DNA of 64,000 nt. Origin: Chlorogloea purpurea SAG 13.99. Its GTDB lineage: Bacteria > Cyanobacteriota > Cyanobacteriia > Cyanobacteriales > Microcystaceae. This document shows positions 1 through 8,857 of this stretch, one piece after another. The DNA lies in NCBI GenBank assembly GCA_016903695.1, contig JADQBB010000007.1, positions 1 to 64,000 of the forward strand, written 5' to 3'. Each line of letters opens with the position of its first letter. Position 1 is the first letter of the stretch. A model generated the notes under the pieces. That model made no database searches and was not told the origin of the DNA. It saw only the letters and a program-made list of their open reading frames with translations. Position numbers and translations under genes: made by a program.

Positions 1-20
1 TCAACCGATTTTCGCTATGA

Positions 21-42
21 GACCGTGATTGAAATCACGGTC
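21..42. repeat. perfect hairpin, copy 1 (terminator-like)
   Basis: A perfect 10-base inverted repeat (arms GACCGTGATT and AATCACGGTC) with a two-base GA centre, followed by GGGTTTTG. The stem plus a short T-run looks like an intrinsic terminator for a gene left of the window. The same stem recurs at 157-178 with the centre reverse-complemented. Confidence 0.6.
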
Positions 43-156
43 GGGTTTTGTCACCCACTAGCAGATTAAGTGTATATTTATCGTTATGATATTTGGGTTT
101 TCGAGCCTTGTTGACATTGGTGCAAGATTTCAGTTTAAACCGACTTCTGCGCGAGA

Positions 157-178
157 GACCGTGATTTCAATCACGGTC
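157..178. repeat. perfect hairpin, copy 2 (terminator- or leader-like)
   Basis: Same 10-base arms as the hairpin at 21-42 but with TC at the centre, so the two copies are exact reverse complements of one another. It is followed by GGGCTTCT and ends about 45 bases before the mutL start. It may be a second terminator or a structure in the mutL leader. Confidence 0.55.
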
Positions 179-222
179 GGGCTTCTAACGTAAGGAACGG
201 GCCTATTTTACCTAAACGTGCC

Positions 223-1875
223 ATGAGTATCCAGATATTATCGAGAGAGGTGATCAGTCTCATCGCCGCGGGAGAGGTAATCGATTCTCTAGCCGCGGTG
301 GTGCGGGAATTGGTAGAGAATGCGATCGACGCAGGGGCCGATCGTATTAGTATTTCTCTATACCCCGAACTGTGGCGGGTGCAAGTAGCTGATAACGGCG
401 AAGGTATCACCGAAGCGGATTTATCTCTCTGTAGTCAAGCCCATAGCACGAGTAAAATCAGGACTCACGAGGATTTATGGCGGGTTACGAGTTTAGGGTT
501 TCGCGGCGAGGCCCTTCACAGTATCGCCCAAGTGGCCCGTTTAACTATCTGTAGTCGCTCGCACCACGATGAGGGAGGCACGGGGTGGCGCACTCGCTAC
601 ACGGAAACGGGAGAGATTTTATCAATAGAAACGATGCCCTTGGCTATCGGCACAGTTATCACCGTCGAGAATCTCTTCGGGAATATGCCGGTGCGTCGTA
701 AAGCTTTGCCGCCGATGCCACAACAGTTAAAAGCGGTGCAAAGTTTGATCCAAGATATAGCCCTGTGTCATTCCCGCATCACCTGGCAATGTTTCGTCGA
801 TGATAAATTATCTTGGCAGATTAGCCCCAGTTTGACCCCCCAGCATATTTTACCCCAGCTATTAAAGTCGGTGCGGTTTAGTGATTTGGAAGCCTTGGGG
901 ATGGATATAGAAACACCCGAAGGTAAAAGCGCCCGTTTGCATTTAGTGATCGGATTGCCCGATCGATGTCACCGTCATCAACCCGATTGGGTTAAAATGG
1001 CCGTTAATGGTCGTATGGTGCGATCAAACCCCTTAGAACAAACCCTTTTAAGTAGTTTTGCTCGCACTTTGCCTAGAGATAGGTTTCCCGTCTGTTTCCT
1101 CCATCTCCATACTTGCCCGAGTCAAGTGGATTGGAATCGTCATCCAGCCAAAGCGGAAATCTATCTCCAGTGCCTTGATTTTTGGCGGGAACAAGTTTCT
1201 CTGGGTGTAGAAAAAGCGCTAAGACTCAATCCCGATAGCGTCGCTGATAAAGCCCACAATCATCGGGTAGGGGAAATACTGAAAGCCGCTGAAGAAAAGA
1301 CCCCGTATCGATTATCTTCAAAGGATGATAATTTATTGGAGTTGCGAGCGATCGTACAAGTTCGCAATACCTACATAGTAGCCGAACACTCCGGGGGTTT
1401 GTGGCTGGTAGAGCAACACATCGCCCACGAGCGAGTATTGTACGAACAATTAGAAGATAAATGGGAATTGATACCGTTAGAGACACCGATAGTTTTAAGT
1501 AAGATTAAAACGAGTCAAATAGACCAATTAAAACGATTGGGTATAGATATAGAAACTTTCGGGGAAAATTTATGGGCGGTGAGAAACGCACCTATTCTTT
1601 TAGCCGGAAGGCACGATTGTGGTGAGGCAATATTAGAGTTAAGTCACGGCGGAGATTTACAAGCGGCGCAGGTGGCAACAGCTTGCCGTAGCGCTATCCG
1701 CAACGGCACACCCCTAACTATACCCCAGATGCAAGACCTCATCGAACAGTGGCAGAATACTCGTAATCCCCGCACTTGCCCCCACGGTAGACCGATTTAT
1801 CTATCATTGGAAGAAACATCCCTAGCCAGATTTTTCCGCCGTCATTGGGTGATTGGTAAGAGTCATGGGATTTAA
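223..1875 (+). CDS. mutL: DNA mismatch repair protein MutL
   Basis: MutL couples mismatch recognition by MutS to strand incision. The 550-residue protein has the GHKL ATPase signatures in order: E29-L-V-E-N33 with AIDAGAD, a DNGEGI box, TSK, and GFRGEAL. The C-terminal dimerisation/endonuclease domain carries ACRSAIRNG and CPHGRP motifs. The metal-binding endonuclease motif near residue 395 reads EQHIAHERVLYE, so the usual leading Asp of DQHAxxE is Glu while the His and following Glu are kept. ATG start. It is the first gene after two terminator-like hairpins, so it probably has its own promoter. Confidence 0.95.
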   Translation: MSIQILSREVISLIAAGEVIDSLAAVVRELVENAIDAGADRISISLYPELWRVQVADNGEGITEADLSLCSQAHSTSKIRTHEDLWRVTSLGFRGEALHSIAQVARLTICSRSHHDEGGTGWRTRYTETGEILSIETMPLAIGTVITVENLFGNMPVRRKALPPMPQQLKAVQSLIQDIALCHSRITWQCFVDDKLSWQISPSLTPQHILPQLLKSVRFSDLEALGMDIETPEGKSARLHLVIGLPDRCHRHQPDWVKMAVNGRMVRSNPLEQTLLSSFARTLPRDRFPVCFLHLHTCPSQVDWNRHPAKAEIYLQCLDFWREQVSLGVEKALRLNPDSVADKAHNHRVGEILKAAEEKTPYRLSSKDDNLLELRAIVQVRNTYIVAEHSGGLWLVEQHIAHERVLYEQLEDKWELIPLETPIVLSKIKTSQIDQLKRLGIDIETFGENLWAVRNAPILLAGRHDCGEAILELSHGGDLQAAQVATACRSAIRNGTPLTIPQMQDLIEQWQNTRNPRTCPHGRPIYLSLEETSLARFFRRHWVIGKSHGI

Positions 1876-1984
1876 TTTCATTACAGAGCAAGTACCGAAT
1901 ATTTCTGAAACATTGATTTATGCCATCGACGATGAAGTCACCCTTTCCAATCGGGGAAAATTAACTGAAGTGTCGGTGACGTAG
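1865..1984 (+). CDS. possible 39-residue ORF overlapping the mutL end
   Basis: An ATG at 1865, inside the last codons of mutL and in another frame, opens a 39-codon frame ending TAG at 1984. The product is acidic with no recognised motif. The overlap would allow translational coupling with mutL, but no Shine-Dalgarno stands out. It may be chance or the remnant of a decayed gene in the 179-base gap before priA. Confidence 0.15.
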   Translation: MGFNFITEQVPNISETLIYAIDDEVTLSNRGKLTEVSVT

Positions 1985-2054
1985 CCGGTAGTGAGGAGGC
2001 AATCTGTTTCGATAATCTAAAGACCAACTACGAACTATTTCATTAACCGAGAAT

Positions 2055-4553
2055 TTAATCCATCATCATCGGGTCTACATCGATCGTCATATTAACTCTC
2101 GCAGATACAAAAGGCCGTAACAGGGGCAACTTCTCCAACACTTCCCCGTTATCCCCGCCGCACTTTAACAAAATTTGCCAGCGGTAACGACGGGCGACGC
2201 GCATCACGTTCGCGGGTGCGGGGCCCAATATTTCCACCCCAGCCCCCATTAAATTCTCGCAAGCCTGCCCCACCACTTCGGCGCATTGCTGCACTTCCTG
2301 GGCTTCCAAACCGCTAAATTTTAGTAGAACTAAACACCCGTAGGGAGGATAATTCAACTCTTGTCGTTGGTCTAATTCTAACTCCACGAACCCTTCATAA
2401 TCATGGATTTGTACCGCTCTAATCACTGGATGTTCAGGGGTGTATGTTTGAATGATCACCCGGCCCCTCTCTTCTCCCCTGCCCGCCCTCCCGGCCACTT
2501 GGGTCAAGGTTTGAAACGCTCTTTCGGCGGCCCTATAGTCGGAATGATATAACAGACCATCGGCGGCTACGACTCCCACTAAAGTCACCCCGGCTATGTC
2601 TAAACCTTTGGTTAACATCTGTGTCCCTACTAATATATCCGCTTCACCTCTGGCAAACCCGTCTAATAAACTACGATGAGAACCTTTGGTACTAGTGGTG
2701 TCGCTATCAAAACGAATCGCCCGCAGGTTAGGAAAGTTTTTACTCAATTCTTCTATCACTTTCTGTGTGCCGCTACCGAAGAACTTTAAATAGGGAGAAT
2801 TACACTCGGGGCAGCTTTTGGGATGGAGGCGGTTATAGTTACAGTAGTGACAGCGCAATAATTCCAAGGTATTTTCGCCGCCGTAGTGATAGGAGAGAGA
2901 AACGTCGCAGTGAGGACACTCAACCACATAACCGCAACTGCGACAGGAAACGAAGGTACTGTGTCCCCGACGATTGATAAATAGTATTCCCTGCTTCCCG
3001 GTTTCGGAAAGTTGTTTCAGGGCTAATTGTAAACTCCGGCTAAATAACGAACGATTACCAGCCTGTAATTCTTTTCTCATATCAACCACGGCAATTGTGG
3101 GCAGGGGACGATCGTTCACTCTTTGGGGCAGGGAAATATAACGATCGGGGGTCGCCCCAGATTGAAACCAAGTTTCCAGCGCCGGTGTGGCTGAACCTAA
3201 TACGAGGGGGCAAGAGATTAACCCAGCGCGCCATTGGGCTACGGTGCGAGCGTGATAATTGGGTATTAACTGGGTTTGTTTGAAGCTGGTGTCGTGTTCT
3301 TCGTCCAGTATGATCAAGCCTAAGTGGGGCAAGGGGGCGAATATGGCCGAACGAGTACCGATAACTACCTGTGGTTCCCCCGTTAGCATCTGTCGCCAAG
3401 TGTCGTAGCGTTCACCGTCTGATAAACCGCTGTGGTAAACTCTCACTATGTCCCCGAATCTGGCTCTGAATCGATCGGTCAATTGGGGTGTTAAACCGAT
3501 TTCTGGCACTAATACAAGGGCCGATTTTCCTGCCGTTATAATTGGCGCTATGGCTTGCAAGTATACTTCTGTCTTCCCGGAACCGGTAACACCGTGTAAT
3601 AACACTTGCTGGTATCCTTCTAAACCCGTGATTTTCTCTACAGCATATTTTTGCGCCGGTGTCAATACTTTCGCCCTGTCGGGTTTCATATCGGGACCCG
3701 ATAACAATCGTAATTGTTCCCGCTCGGAAATAACCACATAACCGCTTTTAGCGAGGGTATTGATAGGCGCAATATTATTGATTTCGGCTAGTTGTTTTAA
3801 TTGCTCTAAAGTCAATTCCCCGCCGTGACGGCGCAGTATGCCGAGAATTTTACTGCCAGTGGGACTTACTTCTTTGGGGATACCGTCTACGATCATCGTG
3901 ACAACTTTCTGCTGTTTGATGTTAGTGGTTTTTGGTGTTTCTAAATAACTTTCTACCCAACCCTTCTTAATTAACTCCTGTATGCCTTGATAGGCTCCTT
4001 TAAAGTTTCGCTGTAGGTATTGAGCGGTATAATCGCCCTCTTTTTGGGATTGTAGTAATTTTATTACCCCTAAGGCTCTGGGACTACAGAAAACCTCGAA
4101 ACCATTGGGGAGGGATTGGGGTTTTAAGCGTATACGTCGTTGGGATTTACGCAATAATCCGGGGGGGAGGGCGATACGGATGACGGTGATGAAATCAGCG
4201 CAGAAGTAGCGGGAGACTCGCCCTAATAACTCCCAGTAATGGGGCGGGAAAAAACCGGCGGTGATGATGTCCAAGATCGAGCGGACTTTTTCCGGTGGCA
4301 ATTCGGGGGGCAATGTATCGATGGGCCTCACCGCTATTCCCCCCACTGTTTGGGGCCCGAAAGGTACACTGAGAATATCGCCCGATCGTACCTCTAAGTC
4401 CTCTGGAGCCGAATAGGTAAATAATTTTTCCCCTTTTTCATCCCCGCCGTCTTGCTCCACGGTTACATCTACCAAGACCTGCCACCATCTTTGCTTATAC
4501 CCGTAAGACGATTTCGATTCAGCTACGGTTAGGGTAGGGGTAGAGTTACGCAT
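2055..4553 (-). CDS. priA: primosomal protein N' (PriA helicase)
   Basis: PriA restarts replication at stalled forks as a 3'-5' superfamily 2 helicase. Visible are a Walker A motif (HGVTGSGKT, about residue 320), the DEEH Walker B box, and a zinc-binding block of paired cysteines (CRSCGY, CPHC, CHYC, CPEC). The late helicase motifs are GTQMLTKGLD and QVAGRAGRG. Length (832 residues) is normal for the family. ATG at 4553 is preferred over an in-frame TTG six bases upstream. Convergent with mutL; its upstream side faces the sigma-factor gene. Confidence 0.95.
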   Translation of the reverse strand: MRNSTPTLTVAESKSSYGYKQRWWQVLVDVTVEQDGGDEKGEKLFTYSAPEDLEVRSGDILSVPFGPQTVGGIAVRPIDTLPPELPPEKVRSILDIITAGFFPPHYWELLGRVSRYFCADFITVIRIALPPGLLRKSQRRIRLKPQSLPNGFEVFCSPRALGVIKLLQSQKEGDYTAQYLQRNFKGAYQGIQELIKKGWVESYLETPKTTNIKQQKVVTMIVDGIPKEVSPTGSKILGILRRHGGELTLEQLKQLAEINNIAPINTLAKSGYVVISEREQLRLLSGPDMKPDRAKVLTPAQKYAVEKITGLEGYQQVLLHGVTGSGKTEVYLQAIAPIITAGKSALVLVPEIGLTPQLTDRFRARFGDIVRVYHSGLSDGERYDTWRQMLTGEPQVVIGTRSAIFAPLPHLGLIILDEEHDTSFKQTQLIPNYHARTVAQWRAGLISCPLVLGSATPALETWFQSGATPDRYISLPQRVNDRPLPTIAVVDMRKELQAGNRSLFSRSLQLALKQLSETGKQGILFINRRGHSTFVSCRSCGYVVECPHCDVSLSYHYGGENTLELLRCHYCNYNRLHPKSCPECNSPYLKFFGSGTQKVIEELSKNFPNLRAIRFDSDTTSTKGSHRSLLDGFARGEADILVGTQMLTKGLDIAGVTLVGVVAADGLLYHSDYRAAERAFQTLTQVAGRAGRGEERGRVIIQTYTPEHPVIRAVQIHDYEGFVELELDQRQELNYPPYGCLVLLKFSGLEAQEVQQCAEVVGQACENLMGAGVEILGPAPANVMRVARRYRWQILLKCGGDNGEVLEKLPLLRPFVSARVNMTIDVDPMMMD

Positions 4554-4559
4554 GAACAA

Positions 4560-4925
4560 CAGTTTCGGTGGGTGGGCTTTTTAATTATAAAACACGCGTA
4601 AATACAAAGTTATTATTAAGAAAATGTTTTCATCCTAGGCAAGCTTCCTAGATTTCGTTACAGTGTACGTAACTAATATAGATTATCTCTGTTTATTTAA
4701 CCCATTAGAAATTGTTAACTGAAGGCAATTTTGTCGCCATTTACACAAATATATCTCCGTCGGGTAAAAATTGCTTAAAATTTCTTTATGAAAACCCGGT
4801 CAATTAATTAAGAAAAGGTTTAAAAATCAATTTTTTTCCCAAAGTAATGTAAGAATCTACCAATCAGGAAAAAACCTAGTATTAGGGAGCCTGTTAGAAA
4901 ATCCCTCATCGACGATAAGCCAGAT
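4560..4925. promoter_or_regulatory. AT-rich divergent intergenic region, priA / sigma factor
   Basis: 366 bases without a gene, clearly richer in A and T than the flanking genes. It must hold the divergent promoters of priA and the sigma factor. Several -10-like AT hexamers are present, but no single promoter, operator or stable hairpin can be named with confidence. Confidence 0.4.
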
Positions 4926-6050
4926 ATGAAAAGCTCTAAACTCAGCGGAAAAAACCCAGCCAATCAGCAGCCGATTATAGAGGAGGGCAGTAGCTTAGAC
5001 TTAGAAAATTCCCTGACAAACGAACCCATAGAAATAGAATTTTCTGAAGAATTAGAGAGCGGAGATAATGCGTATCCGGGCAGGTATAGCAAAAGCACTT
5101 CTGATGATACAGTAGGGGCGTTTTTTAAAGAGATGGCACGTTATCCGCTGTTAAATCCAGAGGAAGAAGTGGAACTGGCTTACAGCGTTAAATTTTTGAT
5201 GGATGCGGAAGAATGTAAGCAAAAACTCCAAGAAAACTTAAAACGTCCAGCGACAAAAAGCGAATGGGCCACAAGTTTAGGATTAGAAAACGAACGCCAA
5301 TTAGAAAACCGACTGTACCGGGGAAGAACAGCGAAAAGAAAAATGATACGGTCTAATTTGAGATTAGTAGTTTCTATAGCCAAACGTTATTTGAATCGGG
5401 GTGTGCCGTTTTTAGATCTCATTCAAGAAGGTGCGATCGGACTCAATAGAGCAGCGGAAAAATTCGATCCCAATAAAGGTTATAAATTCTCTACATACGC
5501 CTATTGGTGGATACGGCAAGCGATTACTAGAACCATAGCCAACGATGCCCGCACGATCAGATTACCGATTCATATCGTCGAGAAACTGAACAAACTAAAA
5601 AAAGCCCAGAGGGTTTTAAAGCAAGAGTTACAGCGCAATCCTAACGAAAAAGAGTTAGCCAAAGAATTAGAGATAACGCCGGAACAATTGCGCCAGTTGT
5701 TACAACTGCGCCGTCAATCTTTATCCTTGAATCACCGGGTGGGTAAAGGCGAAGATACGGAGTTAGTAGATTTACTAGAAGACGACGGTCTGCAACTACC
5801 GGAAGAGAGAATGAATGAAATGATGATGCGTCAGGAAATCTCCGCCGTGTTAAGTGACGTACTTACCGAGAGAGAAAAAGATGTTATATCCCTGCGTTAC
5901 GGGTTAGCCACCAGTCAACCCTACACCCTAGAAGAAGTGGGCGGGATGTTCAACCTCTCCCGCGAAAGAGTGCGCCAGATTCAAAGTAAGGCGATGCGGA
6001 AATTGCGCCGCCCCCAAGTTGCCCGCCGTCTCAAAGGCTGGTTAAACTAA
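4926..6050 (+). CDS. RNA polymerase sigma factor, sigma-70 group 2 (SigC-like)
   Basis: Sigma-70 family protein of 374 residues. Region 1.2 is DTVGAFFKEMARYPLL. Region 2 contains SNLRLVVSIAKRY, DLIQEGAIGL and the -10-reading segment STYAYWWIRQAITR. Region 4 ends with the helix-turn-helix SRERVRQIQSKAMRKLRR. The YAYWWIRQ variant and the short N-terminus fit a cyanobacterial group 2 (alternative) factor better than the principal SigA; SigC is the best guess from memory of the family. ATG start; monocistronic, as a terminator lies 27 bases after the stop. Confidence 0.88.
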   Translation: MKSSKLSGKNPANQQPIIEEGSSLDLENSLTNEPIEIEFSEELESGDNAYPGRYSKSTSDDTVGAFFKEMARYPLLNPEEEVELAYSVKFLMDAEECKQKLQENLKRPATKSEWATSLGLENERQLENRLYRGRTAKRKMIRSNLRLVVSIAKRYLNRGVPFLDLIQEGAIGLNRAAEKFDPNKGYKFSTYAYWWIRQAITRTIANDARTIRLPIHIVEKLNKLKKAQRVLKQELQRNPNEKELAKELEITPEQLRQLLQLRRQSLSLNHRVGKGEDTELVDLLEDDGLQLPEERMNEMMMRQEISAVLSDVLTEREKDVISLRYGLATSQPYTLEEVGGMFNLSRERVRQIQSKAMRKLRRPQVARRLKGWLN

Positions 6051-6077
6051 ATTGAAGTTTAAATTACACAGTCTCTA

Positions 6078-6101
6078 TCCTCTGTGGCAGAGGATTTTTT
6101 T
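6078..6101 (+). terminator. intrinsic terminator of the sigma-factor gene
   Basis: A 7-base perfect stem (TCCTCTG / CAGAGGA) with a TGG loop is followed at once by seven T. The next base is the A of the ATG at 6102, so AGAGGA in the 3' arm also sits at Shine-Dalgarno distance from the following gene. Confidence 0.8.
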
Positions 6102-7241
6102 ATGTCCTGGTTACTCGACTCTAATATCTGTTTTCTCAATCACGGGTCTTATGGCGCAGTACCCCAACCCGTTTTACAGTATCAACAGGCGATGCGGGAG
6201 AGAATGGAGAAACAACCTTTACAGTTTTTGGGGAGGGATTTAGAGGATTTATTAGACGACTCCAGGGGACGATTAGCGGATTTTATCGGAGTCAATAAAG
6301 ATGATTTAGTGTTCGTGCCTAACGCCACCGTCGCGGTAAATTCCGTGTTACGGTCTTTGGTCTTCGAGGCGGGAGATGAAATTCTGGTTACTGACCACAT
6401 CTATAACGCCTGTGGCAACGCAGTTAATTATCTGGTGGATAGATACGGGGTGAAGTTAGTCTTGGCGAAAGTGCCTTTTCCCCCGCAATCGTCGGCGGAG
6501 ATAATTGCGCCTATTCTGGATAAGGTTTCCCCTAGAACTAAATTAGCTTTATTAGATCATGTCACCAGCGCCACGGCTTTAATCTTCCCTATCGAGGAAT
6601 TGGTGGCGAGGTTAAAAGCGCGAGGTGTTGATACGCTAGTAGATGGGGCCCATGCTTTAGGATTTTTGCCCCTGGATGTGGGTAAGATTGGGGCCACTTA
6701 TTACACGGGTAATTGTCATAAATGGTTATGCGCCCCCAAAGGCGCGGCTTTTCTTCATGTCGTCAGGGAAAAACAAAATTTTATCAGACCTTTATCTATC
6801 AGTCACGGCGCTAATTCTACTAGGAACGATCGATCTCGTTTTCAATTAGAATTTACATGGACTGGCACTGATGACCCGACGGCTTATTTATCTGTGCCCC
6901 AAGCGATCGATTTTCTCCATTCTTTATATCCGGGGGGATTTTTAGAGTTAGTGGGGCGTAATCACGATTTAGCCGTGGCGGGGAGAAAGATAATTTGTGA
7001 GTCTCTAGATGTGCCCCCTCCCTGCCCCGAATCTTTAATCGGTGCGATGGCTTCTATTCCTTTAGGGAAAATCGGTTTATCGGCCCAAGAATTAAACCTG
7101 AAATTACTGCGGGAATATAATATAGAAGTGCCGATCGTGCCTTGGTACGATGAAAACAGTTTCGTCAGAATTTCCGCCCAATATTATAATTATGTCGAAC
7201 AATACGAGTATTTAGCCCGTTGTTTGAGGGAAGTGATTTAA
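6102..7241 (+). CDS. PLP-dependent class V aminotransferase-fold protein (isopenicillin N epimerase-like)
   Basis: Fold-type I pyridoxal-phosphate enzyme of about 379 residues, in the branch annotated as isopenicillin N epimerase or cysteine desulfurase-like. LNHGSYG opens the fold, DGAHALG holds the cofactor-ring aspartate, and the Schiff-base lysine is K207 in NCHKWLCAPKG. The substrate cannot be read from sequence; true isopenicillin N epimerisation is unlikely here. An in-frame GTG at 6084 would put the start inside the terminator stem, so ATG 6102 is chosen, with AGAGGA seven bases upstream. Confidence 0.85.
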   Translation: MSWLLDSNICFLNHGSYGAVPQPVLQYQQAMRERMEKQPLQFLGRDLEDLLDDSRGRLADFIGVNKDDLVFVPNATVAVNSVLRSLVFEAGDEILVTDHIYNACGNAVNYLVDRYGVKLVLAKVPFPPQSSAEIIAPILDKVSPRTKLALLDHVTSATALIFPIEELVARLKARGVDTLVDGAHALGFLPLDVGKIGATYYTGNCHKWLCAPKGAAFLHVVREKQNFIRPLSISHGANSTRNDRSRFQLEFTWTGTDDPTAYLSVPQAIDFLHSLYPGGFLELVGRNHDLAVAGRKIICESLDVPPPCPESLIGAMASIPLGKIGLSAQELNLKLLREYNIEVPIVPWYDENSFVRISAQYYNYVEQYEYLARCLREVI

Positions 7242-7273
7242 TGGGTTCAAAAACCAATAAGCATCGAGAGAAA

Positions 7274-7696
7274 TTATCTCCAGACGATCGTTTCGGCTTG
7301 AAATTGTCCCGAATCGTCTAATTGCCAACTCAGACAATCTTTGACTTGACCTTTTTCCACGGAGAGGATGAAATAGGAATATTGGGGCCAGGCTAGAGAT
7401 CGATCGGTCTCGGAAGCTACGGCGCTATAATCGGGATGGGAATGATAGATGCCAATTATTTCTAGATGTCTGTCTCTAGCTTCTTTCTGGAGTTGTAGTA
7501 ATAGGAGAGGAGAAATACGGAAACGCTGATTCCTCTGGGCCTCCGGTTGCCAATCGTTAGGAGTTTCCCTTATTTCTCTAACTTGTTTCCCCTCCCTCGT
7601 AATGTGCCCCAGAAGTACCCCGCAACATTCTTGAGGATAGGTGTTTTCAGCGTGACGGCAAAGATGTGGATAATCGTCGGTATTTAAAATAAGCAT
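7274..7696 (-). CDS. M67 family metallopeptidase (JAMM/MPN domain)
   Basis: Small stand-alone JAMM protein of 140 residues. The zinc site is complete: an N-terminal glutamate in the PQECCGVLLG segment and HSHPDYSAVASETD, matching HxHP followed by S-x-x-D. Bacterial relatives remove small ubiquitin-like sulfur carriers or cleave C-terminal extensions, but no sulfur-carrier gene is adjacent here. It is convergent with the aminotransferase and divergent from the HdeD-like gene. Function beyond metal-dependent isopeptidase or peptidase is inference. Confidence 0.87.
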   Translation of the reverse strand: MLILNTDDYPHLCRHAENTYPQECCGVLLGHITREGKQVREIRETPNDWQPEAQRNQRFRISPLLLLQLQKEARDRHLEIIGIYHSHPDYSAVASETDRSLAWPQYSYFILSVEKGQVKDCLSWQLDDSGQFQAETIVWR

Positions 7697-7799
7697 GAAT
7701 CTCCGGTTAGAGAGTGTAGATCAGTCTTTAGAGCCTAGATAGCCCCTACAGGATTAGTTAGCCTGTTAGTGTTAACAACAACAACGATAGGAAATTTTT

Positions 7800-8354
7800 A
7801 TGACCACTAACATGACTTCCCCCGTCCCATCTAAGGGGATGAATAACCCCTTGCTGATGGGGATTCTTTTAATTATTATCGGTATTGTCGGGATCGTCCT
7901 ACCTAATTTTTCCACTTTTGTAGTCGAAACTTGGGTGTCTTTAATGCTGATTTCAGCCGGTGCGGCTAAACTCGTTTACTCTTTTCAAACTCGCAACGAG
8001 GGGGGCTTCATCTGGAAATTGGTCTTAAGCATTTTATACGTGGCTACGGGGATTATGCTACTATTGAATCCCTTAAACGGTATTCTTTCCTTGACCCTAC
8101 TTTTAGGAAGTTTCCTGCTTGCTGAAGGTGTATTCGAGCTATTTTTAGCTTTCCGCGTCCGTCCCCAACAAAATTGGACTTGGGTTCTCGGTAATGGCAT
8201 AATTACTATTTTATTAGGTGCCATGATTTGGTTTCAATGGCCTTTCAACGCTCCTTGGTTATTGGGAACTTTAGTAGGTGCTAGTGTTCTTTTTACCGGC
8301 ATTTCTCGCGTGATGCTGTCTCTTAACCATTCCGAGCCTTCCGTTTCCGCCTAA
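7800..8354 (+). CDS. HdeD/DUF308 family membrane protein
   Basis: 184-residue polytopic inner-membrane protein with about six hydrophobic helices, starting with PLLMGILLIIIGIVGIVLP and ending with a short polar tail. This arrangement is typical of DUF308 proteins named after E. coli HdeD (acid-resistance associated). ATG start; the upstream 100 bases include a short AACAACAAC run before GATAGG. The next gene, a Fur-family regulator, is convergent and only 16 bases away. The actual role in cyanobacteria is unknown. Confidence 0.8.
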   Translation: MTTNMTSPVPSKGMNNPLLMGILLIIIGIVGIVLPNFSTFVVETWVSLMLISAGAAKLVYSFQTRNEGGFIWKLVLSILYVATGIMLLLNPLNGILSLTLLLGSFLLAEGVFELFLAFRVRPQQNWTWVLGNGIITILLGAMIWFQWPFNAPWLLGTLVGASVLFTGISRVMLSLNHSEPSVSA

Positions 8355-8370
8355 TTCCATACTGGGGTTT

Positions 8371-8820
8371 TTATGCCCCAGTTCCCTCTTTTTTATAACC
8401 GTAGAAATCGATGCGATATTGGGTTATCTTGACTCCCGTTTCTGCCTCGATTTGTTTCAGTAAGTCTTCGGGTAATTGAATATGCACATCGATGATTTGC
8501 TGCGTGTCCAAACAGTTGACGTGACTGTGAGAATCGCTAACGTTACCGTAGAGTCGGCCATCGCACCTCTCCACACATTCGATGATGCCCCCCCTCGACA
8601 AAGCTTCTAAATTCTGATATACCGAAGTATGACCGATGTCTTTACCTTCTAGGTTCAGTCGATCGTATATTTCCCGCGCCGATAGATGTTCTCTAGCGTT
8701 CCATAGTAACTCTAGGATAAAGCGTCTCTGCTTGCTCACCCGCATTCCTAAATTCTGACAACGATTGATCGCGTCTTCGAGACATTGGATCGGTTTGACC
8801 TGCCCGCCTAATGTTTCCAT
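8371..8820 (-). CDS. Fur-family transcriptional regulator, FurC/PerR-like
   Basis: 149-residue Fur-fold repressor. The winged helix covers residues 20-85 (MRVSKQRRFILELLW, HTSVYQNLEALSRGGII), followed by a His-rich metal segment SDSHSHVNCLD. The usual CxxC of the structural zinc site is reduced to a single Cys (NCLDT), and there is no C-terminal CxxC, unlike FurA or Zur. From family knowledge this resembles the cyanobacterial FurC (PerR) group that senses peroxide or metal, but metal identity is not proven. It is unlikely to be the Zur expected at the site near 20190. Confidence 0.82.
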   Translation of the reverse strand: METLGGQVKPIQCLEDAINRCQNLGMRVSKQRRFILELLWNAREHLSAREIYDRLNLEGKDIGHTSVYQNLEALSRGGIIECVERCDGRLYGNVSDSHSHVNCLDTQQIIDVHIQLPEDLLKQIEAETGVKITQYRIDFYGYKKEGTGA

Positions 8821-8857
8821 ACTTTCTTACCTAATACAAACTCATTACCAGTTTAAC

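Noticed and set aside
6052-6243. 63-codon frame starting two bases after the sigma-factor stop
   Set aside because: It runs through the terminator and overlaps the aminotransferase in another frame, with no protein-like features.
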